Both the position numbers and the translations under genes were made by a program. A model generated the notes under the pieces. That model did not search any database. It was given only the letters and a program-made list of their open reading frames with translations, and was not told the DNA's origin. A DNA stretch of 64,000 nt from NCBI GenBank assembly GCA_002483135.1, contig DLHI01000025.1, positions 1-64,000 on the forward strand. Reading direction: 5' to 3'. Of this stretch, positions 15,566 to 24,674 are shown in pieces. Source of the DNA: Hyphomonadaceae bacterium UBA7672. Lineage in GTDB: Bacteria; Pseudomonadota; Alphaproteobacteria; Caulobacterales; Hyphomonadaceae. The stretch's first letter is position 1, and each line of letters starts with the position of its first letter.

Positions 15566-16954
15566 TTACGTCCCCCGCGCCTTCGCGCCATTGTCGAGCA
15601 CAGAGACCTCTTTCGGGCGCATCGTGTCCAGATCCCATTGCAGCGGGTCGAAAGCGCGGCTTGTCATGGCGTGCTTCGGATAGCCGCCTGTCTCGTTCTC
15701 GCTGTCGATGATCTCGCCGCGCCCTTCGGCAACGTCGGCTAGCACACGCACGTCGTCGGCGTCTCGGTCCCACGGTCGCGCGCCTGCATGGGTTAGCACG
15801 TGTGTTTCGACCTGAAGCGCAGGCATGGCGACGATGCCCGCCGGCCAATCCAGCGGCTGGTCGTGCCGGATGATCTTCGCGCCGGTCTGGCCATAGGAGC
15901 CAAGCTCGGGAAGGGGATTGCCCCAGCGGTCGACCATCAGGTTGTCGCGGCCGTGATAGTCGAGATCGCCCTGGCCGCCGATCATCAGGAACGGCATGCC
16001 AACCGCTGTGTCTTGTCCGCCGCGTAGCACATTGCCGACGACAGTCATGCGTCCGTTGACCGGAGCGGTCGCGCCCCACTCATTGGCCATCAGGTTGTAG
16101 TGCAGCGCGCGCTGGCCAGGATTGTAGATGATGTTGTTGACGATCGCGCCATGCACGCCGCCCTTGAACAGCGGATTGCGTTCGTAATTGTGCGCGTAGA
16201 CGTTGCCGATGATCAAAACATCTGAAGCGTTGTCGTGGATCAGCGATCCTTTCGAGTGCTCACCCTTCGGATGTGTCGAGCGCGCAAGGCTTTCTGCGAT
16301 GATGTTGTTGGAGAAAGTGATCCGGTGGCTGGCCCCTTGTTGCCAGTCGGCCTGCGTCGCGCCGGTGAAGCGCGGGCCCGAGGCTGAGAGGTTTTCGTCC
16401 GTGCCCCAGGTCAGTGAGCAATGATCTACGACCACATTGTAGGCGCCGACGGTGGAGATGGAATCGAAGTCCGGCCCCTTGCGCCATTCGCCGCCGACGG
16501 AGCCGGGGCGGATGCGGATATGTTGCACGATCACGTCGTGGGCTGCGATGTCCAGGCCGCCCTTGATCAGCGTAATCCCTGGCGAGGGGGCAGTCTGGCC
16601 TGCGATGGTGAGGAAAGGTTCTTCGACCTTTAGCGTCTTCGCGCCGAGGTCGATGACGCCGCCGACTTCGAACACCACGATGCGTGGGCCCTTGGTCGCG
16701 ATGGCGGCGCGGAAAGAGCCAGGGCCGTCGGCATTGAGATTGGTGACACGGATGATCTGGCCCCCGCGCCCGCCTTTCGTGTCCGCCGCCCAGCCCATGG
16801 GTGCGGGCAGCCACGATGCGATCGGATCAGCCGCGAGAAGGCTGGGTAAGCCGCCGCCGGGGCCCCCGATCTGGCCCATTGCGGTTGTTCCAACACATGC
16901 CGACAGGGCGAGGCCCGTCAGGATTGCCAGTGTCGTGAGGCGGTGTCTCGCCAT
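15566..16954 (-). CDS. Pectate lyase-like lipoprotein
   Basis: 462 residues. The lipobox LALSAC near residue 20 predicts a lipid anchor, unlike the soluble Tat-exported paralogue downstream. The mature part has the same lyase architecture: GGRGGQIIRVTNLNADGPGS, VVFEVGGVIDLGAKTLKV, DHCSLTWGTDENLS and THPKGEHSKGSLIHDN. Together the two would make a surface-tethered and a periplasmic lyase for stepwise pectin breakdown. It is first in its operon; a LacI-type operator sits 50 bases upstream (17004-17020). Confidence 0.9.
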   Translation of the reverse strand: MARHRLTTLAILTGLALSACVGTTAMGQIGGPGGGLPSLLAADPIASWLPAPMGWAADTKGGRGGQIIRVTNLNADGPGSFRAAIATKGPRIVVFEVGGVIDLGAKTLKVEEPFLTIAGQTAPSPGITLIKGGLDIAAHDVIVQHIRIRPGSVGGEWRKGPDFDSISTVGAYNVVVDHCSLTWGTDENLSASGPRFTGATQADWQQGASHRITFSNNIIAESLARSTHPKGEHSKGSLIHDNASDVLIIGNVYAHNYERNPLFKGGVHGAIVNNIIYNPGQRALHYNLMANEWGATAPVNGRMTVVGNVLRGGQDTAVGMPFLMIGGQGDLDYHGRDNLMVDRWGNPLPELGSYGQTGAKIIRHDQPLDWPAGIVAMPALQVETHVLTHAGARPWDRDADDVRVLADVAEGRGEIIDSENETGGYPKHAMTSRAFDPLQWDLDTMRPKEVSVLDNGAKARGT

Positions 16955-17003
16955 CTCTCACTCCGATTTTCCACCCTGCGCCAGATGCGGCGATAACAAG
17001 AAT

Positions 17004-17020
17004 TGACACCGGTTTCCCAA
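17004..17020. promoter_or_regulatory. LacI-type operator between pectate lyases and hydratase
   Basis: TGACACCGGTTTCCCAA shares the core ACCGGTTTCC with 21651-21660 and matches the two other sites near 21.6-21.8 kb. It lies between divergent genes, so it may control the lyase operon and the hydratase at once. Confidence 0.65.
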
Positions 17021-17099
17021 GAGCGCAACTGTGGCGGCGAAATCGTGAGTCATGGTGTCGTCCGGCCCGGCCGCCGGCCGGCCCTTGGGAAGATACAGC

Positions 17100-17900
17100 A
17101 TGGACAGCGCAAGGCTCGCAACAACGGACGGGATCGCGGCGGCACTGGTCGCTGCACGCCGCGCCCGCCGTGCGCTCGACGGCTTTCCGGGGCCGATGCC
17201 TGCAAGCATGGCCGAGGCCTACCGCATCCAGGATGCGGGCCTGTCGATCTGGGATGATGAGGTCGCCGGCTGGAAGATCGGGCTTGTGGGGCCGCACCTG
17301 CGCGAAGCGCTGAAGGCCGAGCGTCTGGCCGGGCCGATCTTCCGCAAGGACGTGCGCACCGCCGAGCCCGGCGTGGTGGTCGAGTTCCCGGTGTTCGCCG
17401 GGGGCTTCGCGGCAGTGGAAGGCGAGTTCATCTTCCGCATGGGAGCCGATGCGCCTTCGGCCAAGACGGTGTGGACGGATGATGAAGCGGCCGCCCTGGT
17501 CGCGGCAGTCCATATCGGCGTTGAGACTGCCGGCAGCCCAATGCGGATGATCAACGATCTGGGGCCCACGGTGGTCGGCTCGGACTTCGGAAACAATTTC
17601 GGCGTGATCGTGGGCGCGGCGATCGACAACTGGCGCGCCCGCATGGATGGCGTTGCGGTCTCGACCGCGATCGAGGGCAAGGTGGTTGGAACGGGCGGGG
17701 CGCAATCGCTTCCGGGCGGGCCAATGGCAGGCCTTCGCTTCCTGCTGGCGCATCTGGCCGAGCGCGGACGGCCGCTGCGCAAGGGCGAACTGGTGTCTTC
17801 AGGCGCCATCACCGGCGTACATGACATCGTGGCCGGGCAATCGTCGATCATCACGTTCGAAGGCTGTGGCGCCATCGAATGCCGCGCCGTATCGGCCTGA
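17100..17900 (+). CDS. 2-keto-4-pentenoate hydratase-like protein (FAH/MhpD superfamily)
   Basis: 266 residues from the ATG at 17100 (MDSARLATTDGIAAALV). An upstream in-frame GTG at 17052 is possible. The fold is recognisable from AYRIQDAGLSIW, GWKIGLVGPHLREAL, EGEFIFRMGAD (metal-binding Glu pair), IGVETAGSP and the C-terminal GELVSSGAITGVHDIVAGQS. Characterised relatives add water to 2-hydroxypenta-2,4-dienoate or act on related 2-keto acids. Here it is divergent from pectate lyases across a shared operator, so it may act on a sugar-acid-derived keto acid. That substrate is inferred, not shown. Confidence 0.82.
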   Translation: MDSARLATTDGIAAALVAARRARRALDGFPGPMPASMAEAYRIQDAGLSIWDDEVAGWKIGLVGPHLREALKAERLAGPIFRKDVRTAEPGVVVEFPVFAGGFAAVEGEFIFRMGADAPSAKTVWTDDEAAALVAAVHIGVETAGSPMRMINDLGPTVVGSDFGNNFGVIVGAAIDNWRARMDGVAVSTAIEGKVVGTGGAQSLPGGPMAGLRFLLAHLAERGRPLRKGELVSSGAITGVHDIVAGQSSIITFEGCGAIECRAVSA

Positions 17901-17994
17901 TCAGCACACGTTGCGCCGCGTCTTTGCGTCTTTCTACAAGCTCATGATGACGCGCTCAAGCCAACACCACGCTTCATAGCTCACACCACCGCGT

Positions 17995-18108
17995 GTCATC
18001 CCGGAAGCGCGCAGCCCATTCTTGAGCAAGGATGGCCGGGACCCATTCCTCCACCCCGACACCGGCCCGATGGGTCCCGGCTCTCCGCTTCGCTGCGGCC
18101 GGGATGAC
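17995..18108. repeat. REP-like palindromic intergenic repeat
   Basis: Outer arms GTCATCCCGG (17995-18004) and CCGGGATGAC (18099-18108) enclose perfect 12-base inner arms GCCGGGACCCAT (18035-18046) and ATGGGTCCCGGC (18070-18081). Elements with GTCATCCCGG ends and an internal GCGAAGCGGAGA are common intergenic repeats in alphaproteobacteria. The rest of the 17901-18581 spacer (about 680 bases) shows no convincing gene. Confidence 0.75.
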
Positions 18109-18581
18109 AACCGTGGGTTGGGCAATTCGGCCGAATGAAATGTGGCGCCCGCACAATCTTCGCGAGCACTCTCAACCCACTAAGCAAAATCCGCTGTAGG
18201 AAACTCGCGTCACTTTCCGCCCCCCTCCGTTGCGGGCGTATAGTGCCCTCAACGCGATCGCACGGAGGGTAAGCTGATCACTGTCCATGGCGCGATCGCG
18301 GGGCAGACGGGCGTGAGCATGGGACCGATGGCGCAAGCCTGAGACCCACACGCCGCCGGCGCTTCAACGACGGGAAAGGCAGCAGATGTCCTCCCGCTGG
18401 CCGGCGATAAATCGTCTGTGGGGGCGCGGAGCCGATCCCGCACGCCTACCGGACTACGGACTACGAACTAACGGACCACGCGGTTCGTCCGCGCCCTCAG
18501 CCCTCCATTTGAAGGGCAGAACGACAGCAAACCTCCAGGCCGATGGGTCGTGGAGATTTCGGCGTATCTGCCAAGACAAAA

Positions 18582-18606
18582 CGCCGGAGCCTGTGGGGCT
18601 CCGGCG
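18582..18606 (-). terminator. Rho-independent terminator of the TonB receptor gene
   Basis: The stem CGCCGGAGCC / GGCTCCGGCG (10 perfect pairs, 5-base loop) is followed on the reverse strand by a TTTT-rich stretch. It lies 35 bases after the receptor stop codon. Confidence 0.8.
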
Positions 18607-18640
18607 CGAAGGTCAGGCGGGGAAGAACGCCCGTATCGAT

Positions 18641-21526
18641 CTAGAACTTGTAGCGGCCGCCGAACACGAACTCGCGGCCGGTATGCTCGTAGTTCAGGTT
18701 GTTCTTGCGGGCCGAACTGATCCAGCGTTCGTCATACTGGTCGGTCAGGTTGATGGCCTCGAAGCTGATCGTGAAATTGTCGTTCACTTCGTAAGACGCC
18801 GAGAAGTCGACGTTCAGCACTTCCGCCTTGCCCTCAAAGTCGTTGCCGCTGGCTGCGGGAACAAGCGTCAGATACTCGTCACGCGACACGGCCGAAAGGC
18901 GCGCCTGGAACGGACCGTCCTCGTAGTAGATCGTGGCGCTGAGCGACTTGGGCGACTGGCCAGTCAGCGGCGCCTGCACGAAGCCCGCGCCGATTGTGGC
19001 GGCGAGCACGTAGGACACTTCGCTCTCGATGCTGGTGTAGCTCAGTTGGCCGCCGAACTTGTCGAGCGGGCCCGGCAGGAAGGAGAACGGCGTTTGCGCC
19101 GTGATCTCGTAGCCGGTCAGCTCGCCGCCAGGCGTGTTGAGGAAGGTGTTGGTGTCGAACAGGTCGGCGTTGGTGACGCCCGTAGGCAGTAGCGAATCCG
19201 GGAATCCGGTCTGACTGTAGGGGATCAGCTGACGCAGACGTTGCACGAACGTGTCGATATCCTTCTGGAAGAAGGCGACTGCGAACAGCGCTTCGTCATA
19301 GGGATACCACTCGATCGAGACGTCGTAGTTCGTGGATTCGATCGGTTCGAGGAACGGGTTGCCCGAGTTGATCGAGAAGCCTGGCGGGTTGAAGTCCAGC
19401 GTGCCACCCGGCGTGAGAGCGGGCAGGCTGGGCCGCGCGATCGTCTTGGCGGCCGCAAGGCGTACGAGCAGGTTCTCGACGGGTTCGATCGACACGTTCG
19501 CCGAGGGAAGCGTGCGGCTGTAGGAATTCTCAGCCGTGGTCGGAACGGAGCCCGTGCCGAAGTTGGTGTAGCCGGTAGCCGAAAGTTCGGTCTTCACCTG
19601 ACGCACGCCGATGTTGCCACGCACCGGCATGGTTCCGAGATCAAAATCGAAATCGGCCTGCACCCAGATGCCCGTCGACTTTTCTTCGGCGGAGCGGTTT
19701 TCGCCCAGGCTGTTGATTGCATCAGTGCGGAAGTCGCCGAAGGCGTTGACGCAGTCGCATTCGAAATCGATCAGGTTGTTGAGGCCATTGATCGAGGGCA
19801 CAACCCACGATGTCGGCGTGCCCGCTGGCAGATCCATGCCGCGGCCAAAGCCGGTCACAGAGGTGGAGTAGTCGGCGATGGTATGACCGCCAGCCGCCAG
19901 CGCAGTCAGCAGGCCCGCGGGCAGCGCTTCCGTCGCGCGGCGCGATTCGGTACCGACGAATTCGAAGGTCTTCTGCGTGGCGCCAGCCTTAAAGGTCCAC
20001 ACGTCATCGAATTCGTAGATCAGCTTTCCATCCAGCGCGAGGAAGGTGTTGACCGCCTTGTTGGGGCGCATGCGGATGATCGATGCGTCGCCAAGTGCGG
20101 CCGAGTCGGAGAAGGTGAAGTTGGCCGGGTTGGTGACGTCGAAGCCGTAGTTGAAGACGGGCAGGTTGGGATCCGAGTAGTCATACGAGTACCCGTCAAC
20201 GTCATAGCGCTCGAAGGTCAGCGTGGTCTGGTTCGGGTTGTACTGCACGGCGCGGGTGTGACCGGCGACGAACTCACCCTTCAGATTGCTGGCGAACTCG
20301 TGGTCGATACGGAAGACGTTCTGGAAGAACTCGGTTTCCAGGTTGTCGCGGCGCTGTTCGACGCGGATATCGACGTCATTGAACGTTCCGGCCACCAGCG
20401 TGTTGGAGGCGTCGACCGTGCCGGACAGAAGGTCGGTGGCGCGCAGGCCCTGTGCCGCCGTTTCGCGGGCGAAGCTGATCACTTCGAGGAATTCCTCGCC
20501 GCGCGTTTCCTTCAGGTTTGCGTAGAGCAGGTCATAGCCGAACGTGGTCGATTCAAACGGCTGGTACTGCACCGAGAAGGTGGAGCCGAGGCGTTCACGG
20601 TCATAGGAGATGCGGCCATAGCGCGGAATGCGCGGGTGGGCGGCGTTCCAGGCGGCGGTTGACGCGGCAGCCCCGGTCAGCACGCCCGAGGGCGTCGTGA
20701 TCGGACCCTGCACCGTCTGATAGCAACGGGTCGCGCCGGTGGCCGTACCGGATGTTGGCGGAGCGGCAGCACATCCATCGGCGCTCGGGATGCGGAAGCG
20801 GCCGGAGCTCGAGCCTTCCTCGATCGTGTTGCGCGTCGCGTAAGCGAGCGAGAACAGGACGCCGAGCTGGCCATCGAGGAACTGGTCGGAGACCAGGAAA
20901 GTATAGCGCGGGTCCGTATTACGGGCGAGGTCGTTATAGGAGAGCTGGACGCCGCCGGCCATCGTGAAGCCGTCATAGTCGAAGGGCCGAGCAGTGGTGA
21001 GGTCGACCGTGGCGCCGAGGGAGCCTTCCTCGGTTTCGGCCGACTGTGATTTCGACACCTTGATCGAATTGAACAGTTCGGAAGCGAACACGTTGAAGTC
21101 GAAGGCGCGGTTGCGGTTCTGGCGGCCATCGCGGCCGCCGGTGGTGGCCAGGGCTTCCATGCCGTTCAGGCGGACGCGGACGAAGTCGGACGACAGGCCG
21201 CGTACGTTGATGGTGCGGCCTTCGCCGCCGTCGCGGTCGATCTGCACGCCCGGAACGCGCTGAAGCGATTCGGCGAGGTTTAGGTCGGGGAAGTCGGCGA
21301 TATCTTCGGCCGTGATGACATCGACGATGCCTGCATCCACGCGCTTGGCCTCGATGGCGGCGGCAAGGCTCTCGCGGAAGCCGGTGATGACGACGACATC
21401 ATCGCCCGTCGTCGGCTGTTCCTGTGCAAGGGCCGGAGCGGCCATGCAGAGCGCTGATGACAACGTCAGCAGAGAGACGCCAGCGCCAAGCCGGGTCCAG
21501 TACGTCCAGTTGCTCGAATGAGCCAT
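18641..21526 (-). CDS. TonB-dependent receptor, TonB-Xanth-Caul type
   Basis: 961 residues. Signal peptide to about residue 32 (AAPALAQ), then a short linker with a TonB-box-like stretch (DDVVVITGF), plug domain (VDVITAEDIADFPDLNLAES, GVQIDRDGGEGRTINVRGLS) and a 22-strand barrel ending in the terminal Phe (FGGRYKF). This class (TIGR01782) imports carbohydrate oligomers in Caulobacter and Xanthomonas relatives. Flanking lyases, a TRAP transporter and shared operators point to oligogalacturonides as cargo. The start at 21526 has GGAGCGG before it; the frame stays open further upstream but that part overlaps operators. It is monocistronic, with a terminator. Confidence 0.93.
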   Translation of the reverse strand: MAHSSNWTYWTRLGAGVSLLTLSSALCMAAPALAQEQPTTGDDVVVITGFRESLAAAIEAKRVDAGIVDVITAEDIADFPDLNLAESLQRVPGVQIDRDGGEGRTINVRGLSSDFVRVRLNGMEALATTGGRDGRQNRNRAFDFNVFASELFNSIKVSKSQSAETEEGSLGATVDLTTARPFDYDGFTMAGGVQLSYNDLARNTDPRYTFLVSDQFLDGQLGVLFSLAYATRNTIEEGSSSGRFRIPSADGCAAAPPTSGTATGATRCYQTVQGPITTPSGVLTGAAASTAAWNAAHPRIPRYGRISYDRERLGSTFSVQYQPFESTTFGYDLLYANLKETRGEEFLEVISFARETAAQGLRATDLLSGTVDASNTLVAGTFNDVDIRVEQRRDNLETEFFQNVFRIDHEFASNLKGEFVAGHTRAVQYNPNQTTLTFERYDVDGYSYDYSDPNLPVFNYGFDVTNPANFTFSDSAALGDASIIRMRPNKAVNTFLALDGKLIYEFDDVWTFKAGATQKTFEFVGTESRRATEALPAGLLTALAAGGHTIADYSTSVTGFGRGMDLPAGTPTSWVVPSINGLNNLIDFECDCVNAFGDFRTDAINSLGENRSAEEKSTGIWVQADFDFDLGTMPVRGNIGVRQVKTELSATGYTNFGTGSVPTTAENSYSRTLPSANVSIEPVENLLVRLAAAKTIARPSLPALTPGGTLDFNPPGFSINSGNPFLEPIESTNYDVSIEWYPYDEALFAVAFFQKDIDTFVQRLRQLIPYSQTGFPDSLLPTGVTNADLFDTNTFLNTPGGELTGYEITAQTPFSFLPGPLDKFGGQLSYTSIESEVSYVLAATIGAGFVQAPLTGQSPKSLSATIYYEDGPFQARLSAVSRDEYLTLVPAASGNDFEGKAEVLNVDFSASYEVNDNFTISFEAINLTDQYDERWISSARKNNLNYEHTGREFVFGGRYKF

Positions 21527-21616
21527 TGTTCCGCTCCCTAATGTGCCGCGCCCATCAATGCGAGCCTGGCTTATCTGTGTGGGATGAGGTTCCCCACCCT
21601 CGATGCCATATCGATA

Positions 21617-21633
21617 GCTACCGGTTACCATGG
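21617..21633. promoter_or_regulatory. LacI-type operator upstream of the TonB receptor (site 1)
   Basis: GCTACCGGTTACCATGG, about 90 bases before the receptor start. The core ACCGGTTACC is shared with 21791-21808. Confidence 0.6.
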
Positions 21634-21646
21634 GCGCAAGGAAAAA

Positions 21647-21665
21647 TGACACCGGTTTCCTATGG
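21647..21665. promoter_or_regulatory. LacI-type operator upstream of the TonB receptor (site 2)
   Basis: TGACACCGGTTTCCTATGG. It repeats the first 14 bases of the site before the pectate lyases (17004). The spacing from site 1 is about 31 bases, three helical turns, so looping or cooperative binding is possible. Confidence 0.65.
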
Positions 21666-21790
21666 ACACGCATTTTTTTGGCGCGCGCGTTGCCAAAGGA
21701 GCGCTGTCGTTAGGTAAGTCTACCGATTTATGCTGCACGTGCGAAAGGATTAACCGTTCCGAACCGGATCAAACCCGCTTGCTCTTCAGC

Positions 21791-21808
21791 TGACACCGGT
21801 TACCATAG
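21791..21808. promoter_or_regulatory. LacI-type operator upstream of the TRAP operon
   Basis: TGACACCGGTTACCATAG, about 70 bases before the dctP start. It is nearly identical to the other three sites of the locus. Confidence 0.65.
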
Positions 21809-21878
21809 TCCTCGAAATCGAACTGTGGCGTCGCCTCCGGGCGCAAGACACGGTCAAAAGGGGAGGCTAACCAAAGCC

Positions 21879-22892
21879 ATGGCGTCCACGCCGGGTCATC
21901 CAGCTGCAATCACTCGCCGCGCCGCCGTCACGGGCGGACTGGCCGCGTCTGCGCTGGCCGGATGTGGCGGTGCGGGGCCACGGATGCTGCTGTCGAGCGA
22001 CACGCACCCGGTCGGCTATCCCACGGTCGCCGCCGTTCAGGAGATGGGGCGGCTGCTTCTGGAGCGTACGAATGGACGGATGGGCGTGCGGGTCTATGCC
22101 GGCGGCCAGTTGGGCGCGGAGCGGGACACGCTGGAGATAACGAGCTTTGGCGGCCTCGATCTCAATCGCGTCTTCATGTCGCCGCTCAACGCGATCGAAC
22201 CGGATACGACGATCCCCTCGCTGCCTTTCCTGTTTCGCTCCAAGGAACACATGCGCAGCGCTCTCGATGGCGCGCCGGGGCGCGCGATCCTTGACCGGCT
22301 GGAGGCGCACGGCCTTGTCGGACTCTGCTACTATGACTCGGGCGAGCGCAGTTTCTACAACGCGCGGCGGCCGATCTATTCCCCGGAGGACATGAAGGGC
22401 CTCAAGATCCGCACGCCGAACTCGGATCTTTCTGTCGCGATGATCAACGCCACTGGCGCGAATGCGACGCCGATGGACCTCGGCGAGGTCTACCAGTCGC
22501 TGGTGCAGGGCGTGATCGACGGCGCGGAGAACAACTGGCCGTCCTTCGAGTCGGGACGGCATTTCGAGGCGGCGCCCTATTTCAGCCTCACGCGCCACAC
22601 CATGACGCCCGAAGTGCTGCTGATGGCCAAGGCGCGCTGGGACAAGCTTTCCAGCGCGGATCGCGAAATCGTCATGGCCTGTGCAGCGGACAGCGTGCCC
22701 TTCATGCGCAAGCTGTGGGACGAGCGTGTGGCGGCCTCGCGCGAGCGCCTGCTGGCTGCAGGCGTCAAGGAGAACGAGGTCGCGGATCGCGAAGCCTTCG
22801 TTCGCCTGATGCGGCCGGTCTACGACCAGTTCGTCACCACGCCTTTCCAAAAACGCATCGTCTCGGACATTGAAGCGATGGCCACGTCATGA
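21879..22892 (+). CDS. dctP: TRAP transporter substrate-binding protein DctP, Tat lipoprotein
   Basis: 337 residues from the ATG at 21879 with GGGGAGG upstream. The signal ITRRAAVTGGLAASALAGC combines a twin arginine with a lipobox, predicting Tat export and lipid anchoring. The DctP fold is clear: THPVGYPTVAAVQEMGRLL, GLDLNRVFMSPLNAIEPDT, EDMKGLKIRTPNSDLSVAM (the conserved Arg that pairs with a substrate carboxylate) and LVQGVIDGAENNWPSFES. It captures an organic acid for the DctQM permease. With pectate lyases nearby, galacturonate or a derived acid is the likely ligand. It overlaps dctQ by 4 bases. Confidence 0.94.
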   Translation: MASTPGHPAAITRRAAVTGGLAASALAGCGGAGPRMLLSSDTHPVGYPTVAAVQEMGRLLLERTNGRMGVRVYAGGQLGAERDTLEITSFGGLDLNRVFMSPLNAIEPDTTIPSLPFLFRSKEHMRSALDGAPGRAILDRLEAHGLVGLCYYDSGERSFYNARRPIYSPEDMKGLKIRTPNSDLSVAMINATGANATPMDLGEVYQSLVQGVIDGAENNWPSFESGRHFEAAPYFSLTRHTMTPEVLLMAKARWDKLSSADREIVMACAADSVPFMRKLWDERVAASRERLLAAGVKENEVADREAFVRLMRPVYDQFVTTPFQKRIVSDIEAMATS

Positions 22893-23383
22893 GCGCACAT
22901 CCGGTCCAGCGTCTCTCGCGCGCCGCATCGCGGCTACTGATCGGGATCGCAGCGATAGGTCTCGTTGTCATGACCGCCATCATCGGATGGCAGGTCATCG
23001 GACGCTACATACTGTCATCCAGTCCATCGTGGACCGAACAGGCCGCGCAGGTGCTGATGATCTGGTTCGCCTTCCTTGCGGCGGCTGCGGGCGTGCGCGA
23101 GGGTTTCCACATCCGCATTGTCGCGCTTGAAGAGGCTCTGCCGCCTCGTCCACGCCGGATCATGCAGGCCGTTGCGTCTGTCGTCGTCGCCGCGTGCGGG
23201 CTCGCCATGCTGGTGATGGGCGGTGAGCTTGTGGCGCGCACATGGAGCCACACGATTCCCTCGCTCGGCATGTCGCGCGGTCTTGCCTATCTCGGCCTGC
23301 CGATTTCGGGCGCGCTGATCTTCGTCTTTGCAATCGAAAAGCTGATCGCGCCCGAGCGTAGCGAAGCGAAGGATGCCGCCTGA
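22889..23383 (+). CDS. dctQ: TRAP transporter small permease DctQ
   Basis: 164 residues with four membrane helices. The family pattern is present: WQVIGRYIL, then SPSWTEQAAQVLMIWFAFLAAAAGVREGFHIRI, and SLGMSRGLAYLGLPISG. It forms the small membrane subunit that pairs with DctM to drive sodium-coupled uptake of the DctP-bound acid. Its ATG overlaps the dctP TGA and its own TGA overlaps the dctM ATG, so the three are translationally coupled. Confidence 0.94.
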   Translation: MSAHPVQRLSRAASRLLIGIAAIGLVVMTAIIGWQVIGRYILSSSPSWTEQAAQVLMIWFAFLAAAAGVREGFHIRIVALEEALPPRPRRIMQAVASVVVAACGLAMLVMGGELVARTWSHTIPSLGMSRGLAYLGLPISGALIFVFAIEKLIAPERSEAKDAA

Positions 23384-24663
23384 TGGAACTCGCGATCCTG
23401 ATGGGCGTGCTCCTGGTGCTGCTCGCGATAGGCGTTCCGGTGGCGTTTGCGCTGATGGGAGCGTCCATCGCGTGCTTCCTCGCGCTGGATATTCCCCTGG
23501 TCGTCGTCTTCCAGCGCATGGGGGCCGGCGTCAGCACGTTCTCGCTGATGGCCATTCCCTTCTTTATTTTTGCAGGCGATCTCATGTATCGCGCAGGGAT
23601 CGCTGACAGGCTGGTGCAGATTGCCGAGGCCGCGTTCGGGCGTTCGCGCGGCGGTCTTGGCGTCGTCACGGTCGGCGCATCCACGATGTTTGGCGCCGTA
23701 TCCGGTTCGGCCATCGCGAGCGCCTCGGCCATCGGCTCCACCATCATGCCGTCGATGAAGGCGCGGGGGTATGGCGATGACTACGCCGTCAACGTAACAG
23801 CCACCGCCGCCATTGTCGGGCTTCTGATTCCGCCATCCCACAACATGATCATCTACTCTGCCGCCAGCGGCATCGGGGTGTCGATCGGCGATCTCTTTCT
23901 TGCAGGCGTGTTCCCGGGCATCCTCACGGCGTTTCTGCTGGCGTTTGTGAGTTGGCTGGTGGCGGTCAAGCGCGGCTATCCGCGCGGCGTGTTCCCCGGA
24001 TGGGCGCCGTTCCTGCGCGCCATCCTACTGGCGATCCCGGGTCTGTTTGCAGCCGTGATCATCATGGGCGGCATTCTTTCGGGCATGTTCACGGCGACTG
24101 AATCGTCCGCCATTGCGGTGATCTACACCATCGTGATCGGTGTGTTTGCCTATCGCTCGCTTGGCTGGACCCGGTTTCGGGAGGCCGCCGCTCAGTCGGT
24201 GCGCATCACCGCGATGGTGTTGCTCATCATCGGATCGGCAACTGCCTTTGGCCACGCGCTCGCCATCCTTGAGGCGCCGGGCAAGCTCGCGAGCCTGATC
24301 ACGTCGATCACGGACAACCCCATCCTCGTCCTGCTGATCATCAACGTGATCCTGTTGCTGCTCGGCACCTTCATGGACATGTCGCCGCTGATCATCATCA
24401 CGACGCCGATCCTGCTTCCCGTTGCCGCCGATGTGGGCGTGGACCCGGTGCACTTCGGCATCATCATGATGCTGAACCTGGGTATCGGCCTGGTGACGCC
24501 CCCGGTCGGTTCGGTGCTGTTTGTCGCCTCCGCCATCGGCAGAACGCGTATGGAAACGGCGTTGCGAACCATCTGGCCGTTCTATGGCGTGCTGCTGGTG
24601 GCGCTACTGCTTGTCACGTTCTGGCCGGCGCTGTCGCTGACCCTGCCGGGCCTCTTCAAGTAG
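23383..24663 (+). CDS. dctM: TRAP transporter large permease DctM
   Basis: 426 residues, the usual length, with about 12 hydrophobic segments. Signatures include LMAIPFFIFAGDLMYRAGI, VTVGASTMFGAVSGSAIASA, LLIPPSHNMIIYS, GIFTATESSAI-type (here GMFTATESSAIAV) and the C-terminal NLGIGLVTPPVGSVLFV. It is the ion-coupled transport channel of the TRAP system. It starts within the dctQ stop (TGATG) and ends 11 bases before the esterase gene, which probably belongs to the same operon. Confidence 0.96.
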   Translation: MELAILMGVLLVLLAIGVPVAFALMGASIACFLALDIPLVVVFQRMGAGVSTFSLMAIPFFIFAGDLMYRAGIADRLVQIAEAAFGRSRGGLGVVTVGASTMFGAVSGSAIASASAIGSTIMPSMKARGYGDDYAVNVTATAAIVGLLIPPSHNMIIYSAASGIGVSIGDLFLAGVFPGILTAFLLAFVSWLVAVKRGYPRGVFPGWAPFLRAILLAIPGLFAAVIIMGGILSGMFTATESSAIAVIYTIVIGVFAYRSLGWTRFREAAAQSVRITAMVLLIIGSATAFGHALAILEAPGKLASLITSITDNPILVLLIINVILLLLGTFMDMSPLIIITTPILLPVAADVGVDPVHFGIIMMLNLGIGLVTPPVGSVLFVASAIGRTRMETALRTIWPFYGVLLVALLLVTFWPALSLTLPGLFK

Positions 24664-24674
24664 GGAGTAACGCC

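Larger units (their letters stand above)
21527..21878. other. Divergent promoter region with three LacI-type operators
   Basis: A 352-base spacer between the receptor and TRAP genes. It contains three copies of the ACCGGTTWCC operator (listed separately) and no convincing gene. Two copies are near the receptor start and one is near the TRAP start. Confidence 0.7.

Noticed and set aside
14496..15683. 395-residue open frame antisense to the pectate lyase
   Set aside because: Shadow frame in a high-GC gene. The composition is dominated by Arg, Val, Asp and Gly without structure.
19241..20662. 473-residue open frame antisense to the TonB receptor
   Set aside because: The receptor barrel on the other strand is full length and ends in Phe. 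The antisense product lacks domains.
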